Assembly (NCBI GenBank): GCA_002496425.1
Contig: DAJS01000001.1
Span: forward strand, 25,745-33,861
Reading direction: 5' to 3'
DNA: 8,117 nt
Origin: Acidilobaceae archaeon UBA162
GTDB lineage: Archaea; Thermoproteota; Thermoprotei_A; Sulfolobales; Acidilobaceae
In this document: positions 1-5,963 of the stretch, piece after piece
Layout: every line of letters begins with the position of its first letter
Position numbering within the stretch: the stretch's first letter is position 1
Program-made: the position numbers and the translations under genes
Notes under the pieces: model-generated
The model's input: the letters and a program-made list of their open reading frames with translations, nothing else
Told to the model about the DNA's origin: nothing
The model's database searches: none

Positions 1-764
1 GGGTCCTGAAGGGCCCCGTGCTTAAGTACAAGGCTCAGGACGCTCTGGTTCAGCGTGTAGCCGCTGAAGGACTCGTAAACGAGCCTGTTCACGATAGTTA
101 TCGGCACCAGGGCTATGACGCCGTCGGAGGTCGTGCCCTTTATCTGTACGTGTAGCGCCTGGAGAGTGGTCACGTTGAGGAGGGAAGCTATGGAGTTGGG
201 TATGACAAGCGTCAGCTTGGGGTAGCCCTCAGCGTATAGCCACTGGCCTGTGGTCGCGTTGTAGTCGGGCACAAGCCCCGTGGGCACCTGCATGTAAGCG
301 TTTGCTCCAACGATCATGGCCCCTGAGTACCAGGGGCCTATGAACGCGAAGAAGAGCAGCAGAGCCCTGACACTTGGGGAGATCTTATCCCAGGCATACC
401 AGGTCATGTATATTATGAGAACCTCCATTATGAATGCGAATACCTCAGCATACATAGGGAAGAAGAGCCACTTGCCTACCGCTGCCAGCACCTTGGGCCA
501 GACAGTTATGAGCCCGAACTCGACCAGCGTGCCTGTGGCGGCGCCCACGGCAAACACTATTGCTGTGCCTTTGAGAAGCACGTGGGCTATCCTGTCCCAG
601 TCCCCATCCTTGGTTCTCAGGTATGCGAGCTCAGCGATGAAGGCCATGAATGGCAGGCCGAGGACGTACTGTAGTATGCCCCAGTGGATCCCAATGCCAA
701 CGATCGAGAGGCCTCTCGTGCCCCAGTAGCCATAACTTACAAGTTGTGACCAGACGTTAACCAA
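1..764 (-). CDS. cydA: Cytochrome bd-type quinol oxidase subunit I (CydA-like), 3' end outside window
   Basis: Membrane oxidase subunit that would bind b/d-type hemes and oxidise quinol with O2. I translated the minus strand from a TTG at 762-764; an in-frame TGA lies just upstream, and GGTGA (771-775) sits 6 nt before the start. The visible 254 residues show four hydrophobic segments (about 18-50, 58-87, 99-126, 132-158). Family landmarks are R17 and H27 (same 10-residue spacing as Arg9/heme-ligand His19 of E. coli CydA), FAVGAATGTLVEFG at 71-84 (compare FALGVATGLTMEFQFG), E107 and E114 in the third segment (compare E99/E107), and ANAYMQVPTG at 154-163 (compare ANGWMQNPIA). The E-to-E spacing is 7 residues, against 8 in E. 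coli. The loop after segment four is longer than in E. coli. Archaeal CydAA' enzymes pair CydA with a divergent paralogue CydA', and this could be either. The family call is firm; the subtype is not. Confidence 0.85.
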   Translation of the reverse strand, partial: MVNVWSQLVSYGYWGTRGLSIVGIGIHWGILQYVLGLPFMAFIAELAYLRTKDGDWDRIAHVLLKGTAIVFAVGAATGTLVEFGLITVWPKVLAAVGKWLFFPMYAEVFAFIMEVLIIYMTWYAWDKISPSVRALLLFFAFIGPWYSGAMIVGANAYMQVPTGLVPDYNATTGQWLYAEGYPKLTLVIPNSIASLLNVTTLQALHVQIKGTTSDGVIALVPITIVNRLVYESFSGYTLNQSVLSLVLKHGALQD

Positions 765-809
765 GGAGCCTCACCGCCAGAGCTCAACAAAGCCCAGTAC
801 TAAGTTCGG

Positions 810-817
810 TTTAAAAG
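810..817 (-). promoter_or_regulatory. TATA box of the cydA-like gene
   Basis: The minus strand reads CTTTTAAA here, in an AT-rich stretch. A start about 25 nt downstream would fall near 788. That gives a leader of about 24 nt containing the GGTGA ribosome-binding site and the TTG start at 764. Sequence and spacing fit an archaeal promoter; no transcription data support it. Confidence 0.6.
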
Positions 818-832
818 AGTAACGCTTGTGCT

Positions 833-850
833 ATACTAACACGTTAGTAT
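833..850. promoter_or_regulatory. 18-bp palindrome upstream of the cydA-like TATA box, candidate operator
   Basis: ATACTAAC-AC-GTTAGTAT is a perfect 8-bp inverted repeat with a 2-bp spacer, 15 bp upstream of the TATA box. A looser outer repeat, GCTATA (830-835) and TATAGC (854-859), surrounds it. Dimeric archaeal regulators commonly bind sites of this size. A site upstream of the TATA/BRE would suit an activator better than a steric repressor. The bound factor cannot be named. Confidence 0.45.
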
Positions 851-960
851 TCCTATAGCTACTTCATATAAGCTCATTATTCTAAAAGTTAACGTTTATT
901 TACTAAAAGAAGCTTCACGGACAGAACAGCATAACGACTTCACCGAGGGCAGGGATGTGA

Positions 961-1330
961 GGGGATCTGGCCAAGCTGGTAATTACTGAAACACTCAACA
1001 GTAGGTCCGCAATCATTTAGTATTCAGGTTAAGGATTTACCGTTCTGCGTTTTCCTCTACTAAGAGCCAGGTTGTTGAGAAGGCCGATGAGCTTGGCATT
1101 CCCGTAATATTGGTTAACCAGGCTTATATCTCATCAGCTTGCCCTATACACATGCAGGATAATCTACCCATCCGATGGAGCTATGCTCCAAGGATGGGCA
1201 GGTGTGAGGTTGGCGATGAGTTTTAATATATAGAGGATGTTGTAATTCTAATACAACTTGAAGAGGGAAGCAGGAAATGCAAGCTCCATGCCTTAAGGCA
1301 GGTGACCGAGGGCTAAGCCCCTACACATGA
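961..1330 (+). pseudogene. tnpB: Decayed IS200/IS605-family TnpB (OrfB) remnant, C-terminal part
   Basis: TnpB is the RNA-guided nuclease/accessory protein of IS200/IS605 elements. The frame through 1071-1223 translates to VVEKADELGIPVILVNQAY followed by ISSACPIH and later RWSYAPRMGRCEVGDEF. This matches the end of TnpB: the strand before the zinc finger, a T/S-S-x-C-P-x-H/C first knuckle, then the R-x-x-x-C second knuckle. A TAA at 1224 interrupts it. The same frame continues with IEDVV (compare the RDVV of the last RuvC motif) and KCKLHALRQVTEG to a TAA at 1314. A +1 shift there would give LSPYT and a TGA at 1328. Upstream, 964-1017 in another frame reads DLAKLVITETLNSRSAII, possibly the region of the second RuvC acidic residue. 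Stops, at least one frameshift and a missing zinc-finger Cys mark it as dead. Weaker remnants may reach back to about 900. No tnpA or clear element ends were seen. Confidence 0.65.
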
Positions 1331-1374
1331 GCATAATTGACATAAGGTGGTTGGGATGAATGCATAGGGGTAAG

Positions 1375-1393
1375 CGGACAAACAGTCTGTCCG
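1375..1393. repeat. Small hairpin CGGACA-(7 nt)-TGTCCG after the tnpB remnant
   Basis: A perfect 6-bp inverted repeat with a 7-nt loop lies about 45 bp beyond the last plausible tnpB stop and 26 bp beyond the 3' end of the minus-strand gene at 1419. IS200/IS605 elements carry subterminal hairpins, so it could mark an old right end. It is less convincing as a terminator for the minus-strand gene because no T-run follows on that strand. Short enough to be chance. Confidence 0.3.
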
Positions 1394-1418
1394 AGTGAGC
1401 CTGTAAGGCGCTGGCTGG

Positions 1419-1934
1419 TTATTCACCATTAGCTGTAGAGGCCAGTTCCTCAAGCCACTTGTTCATTGCCTCTGAGAACGAGACCAGGACCGCAGCTGCC
1501 AGCCTTTCATCTCCCTCGTCCGTCAGGTCATTAAGAGATATGGTCCAGCCCATGCAGTCCGCGAGCGCCTGCAGGACATTGATGGGCTTGAGAGAAGCAC
1601 CTCCAGTGAGCGTTATGGCAGCCCAACTCAACGCCGAGAGGACCCCGTCCTCGCCTAAGCAGTCAATCAGGTCCGCAGCGCTGCTAAGCGGCTCCCCAAG
1701 AGCTGAGGCGAGCCCGGCGGCGTGCGATGCAAGGCTAACCTTGCCTATCAGCTCGTCATACATTATTGAGGCATAGATCGACAACTGCGTGGAGGCCCTG
1801 CCCACCCCTGAGCCTGCCAGTGCTATCAGCCTGACCACCTCACTCACGAGACTCTCGAGCTCCTCAGACTCAGGGGCAATTGGTGATACAGCGGCCCCGC
1901 GAGCCTCTGCCTCCTCTGACAAGGTGCTACCCAA
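1419..1934 (-). CDS. Hypothetical 171-aa acidic, probably helical protein
   Basis: I do not recognise this protein. The frame opens at a TTG (1932-1934), the first usable start after an in-frame TAA at 1959-1961. No clear ribosome-binding site precedes it, so a GTG about 30 codons further in is an alternative start. The product is rich in Ala, Ser, Leu and Glu, with an acidic Ser/Glu-rich first 30 residues. Helix-like amphipathic stretches follow (for example ELESLVSEVVRLIALAGSG and AAAVLVSFSEAMNKWLEELA). There is no signal peptide, no convincing membrane span and no metal-binding cluster; two isolated Cys occur in DCLGEDG and DCMGW. It may be a small soluble helical-bundle protein. The length of open frame and the codon choices like those of the neighbours argue that it is real. 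It lies between the tnpB remnant and a candidate sRNA, an accessory-like setting. Confidence 0.6.
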   Translation of the reverse strand: MGSTLSEEAEARGAAVSPIAPESEELESLVSEVVRLIALAGSGVGRASTQLSIYASIMYDELIGKVSLASHAAGLASALGEPLSSAADLIDCLGEDGVLSALSWAAITLTGGASLKPINVLQALADCMGWTISLNDLTDEGDERLAAAVLVSFSEAMNKWLEELASTANGE

Positions 1935-2042
1935 GATATCATGGTCTGGTCCTCGATATTAGCGCTGGGGCCTGTAGCCCAGGCCGAGCTCCCTATTAAC
2001 CCTCTTCAAGGAGCTCCCATGCCAGTCCACAGGAAGTATAAC

Positions 2043-2113
2043 GGGCGTCAGCTGGACTAGGAGTCCTCACTGCCATAGGCTTGGGCAGTCCGGGTTCCAC
2101 ACATCATCCGCCC
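2043..2113 (-). ncRNA. Candidate C/D box sRNA (2'-O-methylation guide)
   Basis: Read on the minus strand, the parts are in canonical order. A 5-nt stem strand GGGCG (2113-2109) is followed by one G, then a C box ATGATGT (2107-2101, 6/7 to RTGATGA). Next come 12 nt of guide, a D'-like CTGC (2088-2085), a 14-nt spacer and a C'-like GTGAGGA (2070-2064, 6/7). Exactly 12 nt of guide then lead to a perfect D box CTGA (2051-2048), directly followed by CGCCC (2047-2043), which closes the terminal stem with five pairs. C to D spans 60 nt, normal for archaeal sRNAs, which direct fibrillarin to methylate rRNA or tRNA. By the D+5 rule the D guide would target A in CUGGACUAGGAG and the D' guide would target G in UCCGGGUUCCAC. 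Against it: the C and D' boxes each have a mismatch and the D'-C' spacer is long. I could not match a target from memory. Confidence 0.45.
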
Positions 2114-2130
2114 AGTTAAGCCCTAGTATG

Positions 2131-2139
2131 TTTTTATTA
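2131..2139 (-). promoter_or_regulatory. TATA-like element before the candidate sRNA
   Basis: The minus strand reads TAATAAAAA here, the only AT-rich patch in the 1935-2136 spacer. Its centre is 22-26 nt upstream of the predicted sRNA 5' end (2109-2113), the normal archaeal TATA-to-start distance. It overlaps the stop codon of the 108-aa gene, so AT-richness there could have another cause. Confidence 0.35.
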
Positions 2140-2463
2140 CTCATATATCTTCACGGTAACCTCGACCTTAACCTTATCGCTTGAGAAGGGTGGAATAGAC
2201 TTGCCCAGGTCCACGGCAATTGCCACCTGGTTGCCCAGGTCGTCAGTGAATTTGACCTCCGCCACATAGGTCTGCTCAGGGCCTCCACTCTCCATCATCT
2301 TGAGTACGGACTCGTAAAGCCTTGAGAGGGCCATCTGGAACGCCACGGGGCTTGAGAAGTCCTCAGGCCTTAGGGCTACCATGGCCATATTCTTGAATGC
2401 CTTGCCTATCCTACCATCGCCCCTGAAGGTCCTCACAACAGAGGGCTGCCCCTCCTCACTCAA
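2137..2463 (-). CDS. Hypothetical 108-aa protein divergent from leuS
   Basis: Not recognised. Translation starts at a TTG (2461-2463), the first start after an in-frame TAG nine bases upstream. A TATA box at 2497-2504 would put transcription about 10 nt before it, so the mRNA is nearly leaderless. Residues 1-30 are polar (SVVRTFRGDGRIGKAFKN). About 37-58 looks helical (SSPVAFQMALSRLYESVLKM). The last 45 residues look like three beta strands: YVAEVKFTDD, NQVAIAVDLG and KVKVEVTVKIYE. This suggests a small soluble alpha/beta protein; there is no signal peptide, membrane span or Cys. It shares a 101-bp divergent promoter region with leuS, which hints at common control but not at function. Codon use resembles the neighbours. 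Confidence 0.65.
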   Translation of the reverse strand: MSEEGQPSVVRTFRGDGRIGKAFKNMAMVALRPEDFSSPVAFQMALSRLYESVLKMMESGGPEQTYVAEVKFTDDLGNQVAIAVDLGKSIPPFSSDKVKVEVTVKIYE

Positions 2464-2483
2464 GGTCAGTACCTAGGCGCCTT

Positions 2484-2496
2484 GGCCTGCCAGGCC
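2484..2496. promoter_or_regulatory. GGCCTG-C-CAGGCC palindrome between TATA box and start of the 108-aa gene
   Basis: A perfect 13-bp palindrome abuts the minus-strand TATA box (2497-2504) on its downstream side, so it lies between TATA and the expected start near 2475. A protein bound there would block polymerase recruitment, the classic position of an archaeal repressor site. GC-rich palindromes of this size also arise by chance. Confidence 0.3.
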
Positions 2497-2504
2497 TAAA
2501 ATAT
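2497..2504 (-). promoter_or_regulatory. TATA box of the 108-aa gene
   Basis: The minus strand reads ATATTTTA in an otherwise GC-rich region. Its distance to the TTG start (about 35 nt) fits a short-leader archaeal transcript. Confidence 0.5.
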
Positions 2505-2523
2505 GTCGGTGAGCCCCTGACCA

Positions 2524-2530
2524 CTTATAA
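2524..2530 (+). promoter_or_regulatory. TATA box of the leuS operon
   Basis: CTTATAA stands out in a GC-rich context. Transcription about 26 nt downstream would begin near 2553, leaving about 12 nt before the GTG start of leuS. It would drive the whole leuS-to-amrS run, because the later gaps are too small for an obvious second promoter. Confidence 0.55.
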
Positions 2531-2534
2531 CTCC

Positions 2535-2560
2535 CCTGCTGACCTTGACGCTCCAGCAGG
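2535..2560. promoter_or_regulatory. Inverted repeat CCTGCTG / CAGCAGG in the leuS promoter-leader
   Basis: A perfect 7-bp inverted repeat with a 12-nt spacer runs from just after the leuS TATA box to 4 nt before its GTG start, spanning the expected transcription start. It could be a repressor site. If transcription starts upstream of 2535, it would instead form a hairpin that hides the start codon region. Confidence 0.3.
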
Positions 2561-2564
2561 ACCG

Positions 2565-5441
2565 GTGGACAGCTTGAGCGAGTGCGCCGCCAGGCTCAAG
2601 GAGATAGAGGCCAGGTGGCAGTCTGAATGGGGGAAAGCACACGTTTATGAGGCTGACGCTGACCCTTCGAGACCTAAGTTCTTCGTCACTTTCCCCTTCC
2701 CCTACATGAATGGGCTTCCTCACATAGGCAGCGCCTTCACAGTGCTCAGGGTTGACATAACCGCAAGGTACAAGAGGATGAGGGGGTTCAATGTTCTCTT
2801 CCCACAGGGGTGGCACGCCACAGGAGGCCCAATAGCGGCCGCCGCCAGGAGGCTTGCTGAGGGTGACGAAAAGATAGCCAGGGAACTCAAGGCAATGGGA
2901 GTGAGCGACTCCGAGATAGATAAGTTCAAGGATCCTGAAACATGGGTCCTCTACTTCACACAGCAGTGGAAGAAGGACCTAAGCAGGTATGGGCTTAGCA
3001 TAGACTGGAGGCGTGAGTTCTTCACCACTAGCCTCAACCCTTACTTTAGTAAGTTCGTTGAGTGGCAGTACCTAAGGCTCAGGGACAAGGGGTTCATAAG
3101 GAAAGGCAGTCATCCGGTAGTCTGGTGCCCCAAGGAGCAGAAAGTCGTGGGCGACCATGATAGGCCTGACGAGTACGTTGGCATAGGGCCAGTAAGGGCT
3201 TCAATAATTCTCTTCAGACTCAAGGACTCCGACGCCCACCTGGCGGCGCTCACGTTAAGGCCTGAGACCCTTTTTGGGGTCACTAACGTCTGGGTCAGCC
3301 CGGACGCCATGTATAAGCTGGTGCTCCTGGACGGAAAGAAGGTCATACTTAACAGCTACATGAGTGAGGAGCTAGCGGACCAGGGGCATGCCATTGAGCA
3401 GCTTGGAGAGGTGAGCGGTAAGGATCTTGTTGGCAGGTTCGTGGAGGTACCAACCTTAGGCTATGAGGTGCCCGTGCTCCCCGCGGATTTCGTGAAGCCG
3501 GACGAGGGCACTGGCATAGTAATGAGCGTCCCGGCGCACGCGCCCTATGACTACATGGCTCTCATGGACCTCCAGAAGAACCCATCATCCCTTAAGGTCC
3601 TAGGAGTGAACCCATCAATAGTTTCTGGTCTTAAGCCTATAGTCATTATAGACCTGGCCGATGTGAAGGGCGTGCCTGCTGAAGTGTTTGCAAAGAGGTT
3701 TGGCGCCAGGAGTCAGAGAGATCATGAGGCGCTTGAGAGGGCTACCAAGGAGCTCTACTCTAAGGAGTACTACCTTGGCATCATGAACTCGAGGACGGGT
3801 AAATATGCTGGCCATAAGGTGCTTGAGGCCAGGGCTGAGGTCGAGGACGCGCTCATTAACGCTGGACTGGCTGTTAGAGTTTACACGCTTCCGTCCAAGG
3901 TTTACTGCAGGTGCGGCGCCAGAACCCACGTAAAGTTTGTTGAGAATCAGTGGTTCCTAACATACAGTGACCCCAGATGGAAGGAGCTGGCGCACAGGGC
4001 CGTTGAGAGGATGAGCTTCTATCCCTCGGAGGCCAAACAGACCTTCAACGAGCTTGTAGACTGGCTCAACGACTGGGCCTGCACACACCAACATGAGCTC
4101 GGCACGCCGCTCCCCTGGGATCCTGAGTGGGTAGTGGAGAGCCTTAGCGACTCAACTATATACATGGCCTATTACACTATAGCCCACCTTATCCAGGGCA
4201 AGGTTAGCCCTGAGAGCCTCAGGCCTGAGTTCTTTGACTATGTGTTCCTTGGCGTTGGCAGCCCTGAGGAGGTCTCTAAGGCCACAGGCATTCCGGTGAA
4301 CATTATAGCTAGGGCAAGACAGGAGTTCACCTATTGGTACCCAGTGGATCTCAGGATAAGTGGCAAAGATCTCATGCAAAACCACCTCCTGTTCTTCATA
4401 TTCCACCATGTAGCGCTCTTCGACGAGGACAAGTGGCCAAGGGGCATAGGGATCAACGGGTGGGTCTTGGTCAATGGAGAGAAGATGAGCAAGTCCAAGG
4501 GCAACTTCATAACCCTCAGGCAGATGCTTGATGAAATAGGAGCTGACGCTACTAGAGCTGCCGAGATATTAGCTGGTGCCGACGCTGGCTTCAACGATGC
4601 CAACTTTGAGCTTGAAGTCGCCAAGAGGATGACATGCGAGCTCAGCGATTGGCTTGACCTCATTAAGGAGAACTACAACAAGGGCAGGGACGAGAGGCTA
4701 GCCATAGACGACTGGTTCGAAAGCGTTCTCAACAGCGTGATCATGAAGGTCACTGCTGACATGGAAGCCCTTCGCTACAAAAGCGCCTTCGTGAGGGCGT
4801 TCTACGAGCTCAGGGACTCTTATCGCTGGTACATGAGGAGGGCTGGAAGCCCCAACAGGGAGCTCAACAAGAGGTTCTTTGAGGTTATGATAAGGCTGGT
4901 CGCGCCGTTCATACCTCATGTTGCTGAGGAGGCATGGCATATCATAGGTGGCAATGGGTTTGTTGTTGCGGCGAGGTGGCCTGAGCCAGACACCAGCAAG
5001 GTGATGGAAGATGTTGAGAAGGTGGAGAAGGTGGTCATGAATGTGCTCAATGACATTAAGGAGCTGATGCGCCTCATGGGCGGTGCCAAGGAGGTCGTGA
5101 TAACCGTGTCTGCCCCTTGGAAGTATCAGGTCGCTGGCAGGATCTTGGAGCTGCTCAGGGAGGGCAAGAACCTGAGGGAGGCAGCAAGGGAGGCCATGAA
5201 GGCTGAGTACGGTGCGCCTAGGGACCAGGTGGCCAGGGTTGTGGATGCTATCACTAAGAAGCCTGAGGTGCTCGATGTTTATACCAGCAGGGACCTAGAG
5301 TACAAGGCGCTGAGAGAGGCCGAGGGGTTCCTGAGCAGAGAGCTTGGCATCAAGGTATCGGTTGAAATTGAGGAGGAGAGCTCGTCACCAAGGAGAGCTC
5401 AGGCGCTGCCAGGGAGGCCAGCGGTGTATTTGGTGAGGTGA
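2565..5441 (+). CDS. leuS: Leucyl-tRNA synthetase, archaeal/eukaryal type
   Basis: Charges tRNA-Leu with leucine in the cytoplasm: a class I synthetase with proofreading. The 958 residues are full length for the archaeal form. The nucleotide-binding motif is at 53-56 but reads HIGS, where HIGH is usual. WHATGGPI follows in the catalytic core. The CP1 editing domain is intact, with the Thr-rich loop TLRPETLFGVTN at 230-241 and GTGIVMSVPAHAPYD at 315-329, ending in the conserved editing Asp329. CxC (448-450, VYCRCG) is probably part of a zinc module. LGTPLPWDPEW and SLSDSTIYMAYYTI follow, then KMSKS at 640-644. The anticodon-binding helical domain and the C-terminal tRNA-binding tail, ending ALPGRPAVYLVR, complete it. 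The start is GTG; a TTG three codons in is an alternative. No strong ribosome-binding site is present, consistent with a very short leader. It heads the four-gene run. The HIGS change aside, nothing suggests loss of function. Confidence 0.97.
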   Translation: MDSLSECAARLKEIEARWQSEWGKAHVYEADADPSRPKFFVTFPFPYMNGLPHIGSAFTVLRVDITARYKRMRGFNVLFPQGWHATGGPIAAAARRLAEGDEKIARELKAMGVSDSEIDKFKDPETWVLYFTQQWKKDLSRYGLSIDWRREFFTTSLNPYFSKFVEWQYLRLRDKGFIRKGSHPVVWCPKEQKVVGDHDRPDEYVGIGPVRASIILFRLKDSDAHLAALTLRPETLFGVTNVWVSPDAMYKLVLLDGKKVILNSYMSEELADQGHAIEQLGEVSGKDLVGRFVEVPTLGYEVPVLPADFVKPDEGTGIVMSVPAHAPYDYMALMDLQKNPSSLKVLGVNPSIVSGLKPIVIIDLADVKGVPAEVFAKRFGARSQRDHEALERATKELYSKEYYLGIMNSRTGKYAGHKVLEARAEVEDALINAGLAVRVYTLPSKVYCRCGARTHVKFVENQWFLTYSDPRWKELAHRAVERMSFYPSEAKQTFNELVDWLNDWACTHQHELGTPLPWDPEWVVESLSDSTIYMAYYTIAHLIQGKVSPESLRPEFFDYVFLGVGSPEEVSKATGIPVNIIARARQEFTYWYPVDLRISGKDLMQNHLLFFIFHHVALFDEDKWPRGIGINGWVLVNGEKMSKSKGNFITLRQMLDEIGADATRAAEILAGADAGFNDANFELEVAKRMTCELSDWLDLIKENYNKGRDERLAIDDWFESVLNSVIMKVTADMEALRYKSAFVRAFYELRDSYRWYMRRAGSPNRELNKRFFEVMIRLVAPFIPHVAEEAWHIIGGNGFVVAARWPEPDTSKVMEDVEKVEKVVMNVLNDIKELMRLMGGAKEVVITVSAPWKYQVAGRILELLREGKNLREAAREAMKAEYGAPRDQVARVVDAITKKPEVLDVYTSRDLEYKALREAEGFLSRELGIKVSVEIEEESSSPRRAQALPGRPAVYLVR
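5435..5441 (+). promoter_or_regulatory. Strong Shine-Dalgarno GAGGTGA overlapping the leuS stop
   Basis: GAGGTGA, complementary to the archaeal 16S 3' end, includes the leuS TGA stop and lies 3 nt before the ATG of the HD-domain gene. It fixes that start and implies translational coupling with leuS. It is the only strong ribosome-binding site in the operon. Confidence 0.75.
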
Positions 5442-5444
5442 ATA

Positions 5445-5963
5445 ATGAGGCTACCTGATATAGTCAGGGCCCTGTACTCGAGCGCCAGGACAGGGTGGAT
5501 GCTGAGAGGGATCCCCTCCTGTTTAGCCGAGAACATAGCTCAGCACTCCTTTGCTGCCGCGCTGATAGCGGCTGAGGTAGCCCCCAGGCTTGGCGCCGAC
5601 CCTTACAAGTCAGCCCTGCTGGCCCTTGTTCATGACCTTACAGAGGCTAAGATAGGGGATATAGCCAAGGTCGCAGGCGTTGGCCACGCCAAGGCGGAGG
5701 CCGAGGCAAGGGCCGTGAAGGAGCTTGAGCTTAGCGATTACATAAAGTCTGCCATCGTTGAGTTCAATCAAGGCTTGAGCAGGGAGGCCCTAGTGGCCAA
5801 GGCTTCTGACCTGGCGGCTACGGTGCTCGTGAGTCAGTTCTATAAACAGGTTGGGTTCGACGTTAGTGAGATAGAGCAGGGCTCCGCAGAGGAGCTGAGG
5901 AGGTTAGCCACGGCCCTGCCAGGGCTCCTGGAGGCGTTGAGGGAGATTGGAGTCCAGGTATAG
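5445..5963 (+). CDS. HD-domain phosphohydrolase, YfbR/HDDC2-like (putative 5'-deoxynucleotidase)
   Basis: Predicted metal-dependent phosphohydrolase. Characterised relatives (E. coli YfbR, human HDDC2) remove phosphate from deoxynucleoside monophosphates; the substrate here is inferred only. The 172-residue length fits the family. Visible metal and active-site residues are H34 in ENIAQHSF, H63-D64 in ALVHDLTEAKIGDI with E67 and D72, and D122 in AKASDLAATVL, which together form the H...HD...D signature. TGWMLRG at 16-22 before the first His matches the RxxW-type N-terminal motif. The protein is soluble, all-helical and has no extra domain. The ATG start is fixed by the GAGGTGA site just upstream, and the 3' end overlaps the next gene by 17 nt. 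This is the only ATG start among the operon genes. Its link to leucyl-tRNA synthesis or to the radical SAM genes is not evident. Confidence 0.85.
   Translation: MRLPDIVRALYSSARTGWMLRGIPSCLAENIAQHSFAAALIAAEVAPRLGADPYKSALLALVHDLTEAKIGDIAKVAGVGHAKAEAEARAVKELELSDYIKSAIVEFNQGLSREALVAKASDLAATVLVSQFYKQVGFDVSEIEQGSAEELRRLATALPGLLEALREIGVQV

Noticed and set aside
62..110. Apparent replacement of the second CydA heme ligand His by Tyr (LVYESFSGY, residues 228-236)
   Set aside because: Alignment in this long loop is uncertain, and the real His may lie beyond the window edge, so a ligand loss cannot be claimed.
316..729. 137-aa plus-strand open frame over the cydA-like gene
   Set aside because: The opposite strand gives a continuous CydA match with transmembrane segments and heme-region landmarks; this is its antisense shadow.
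844..1026. TTAGTATTC occurring at 844-852 and 1018-1026
   Set aside because: Nine bases in AT-rich DNA with no shared flanks; most likely chance.
1941..2060. 39-codon plus-strand ATG frame in the spacer
   Set aside because: Short, no ribosome-binding site or promoter, and antisense to the candidate sRNA.
2083..2110. T-arm-like GGGTTCCAC suggesting a tRNA on the plus strand
   Set aside because: No matching stem, no purine after TTC and no cloverleaf arms; it is the complement of the D' guide of the sRNA candidate.
1959..2136. Minus-strand frame with protein-like stretches (for example VDWHGSSLKRVNRELG) ending at a TAA at 1959-1961
   Set aside because: Interrupted by a TGA, no good start, no recognised family, and it overlaps the sRNA candidate. 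A decayed gene end is possible but not supportable.
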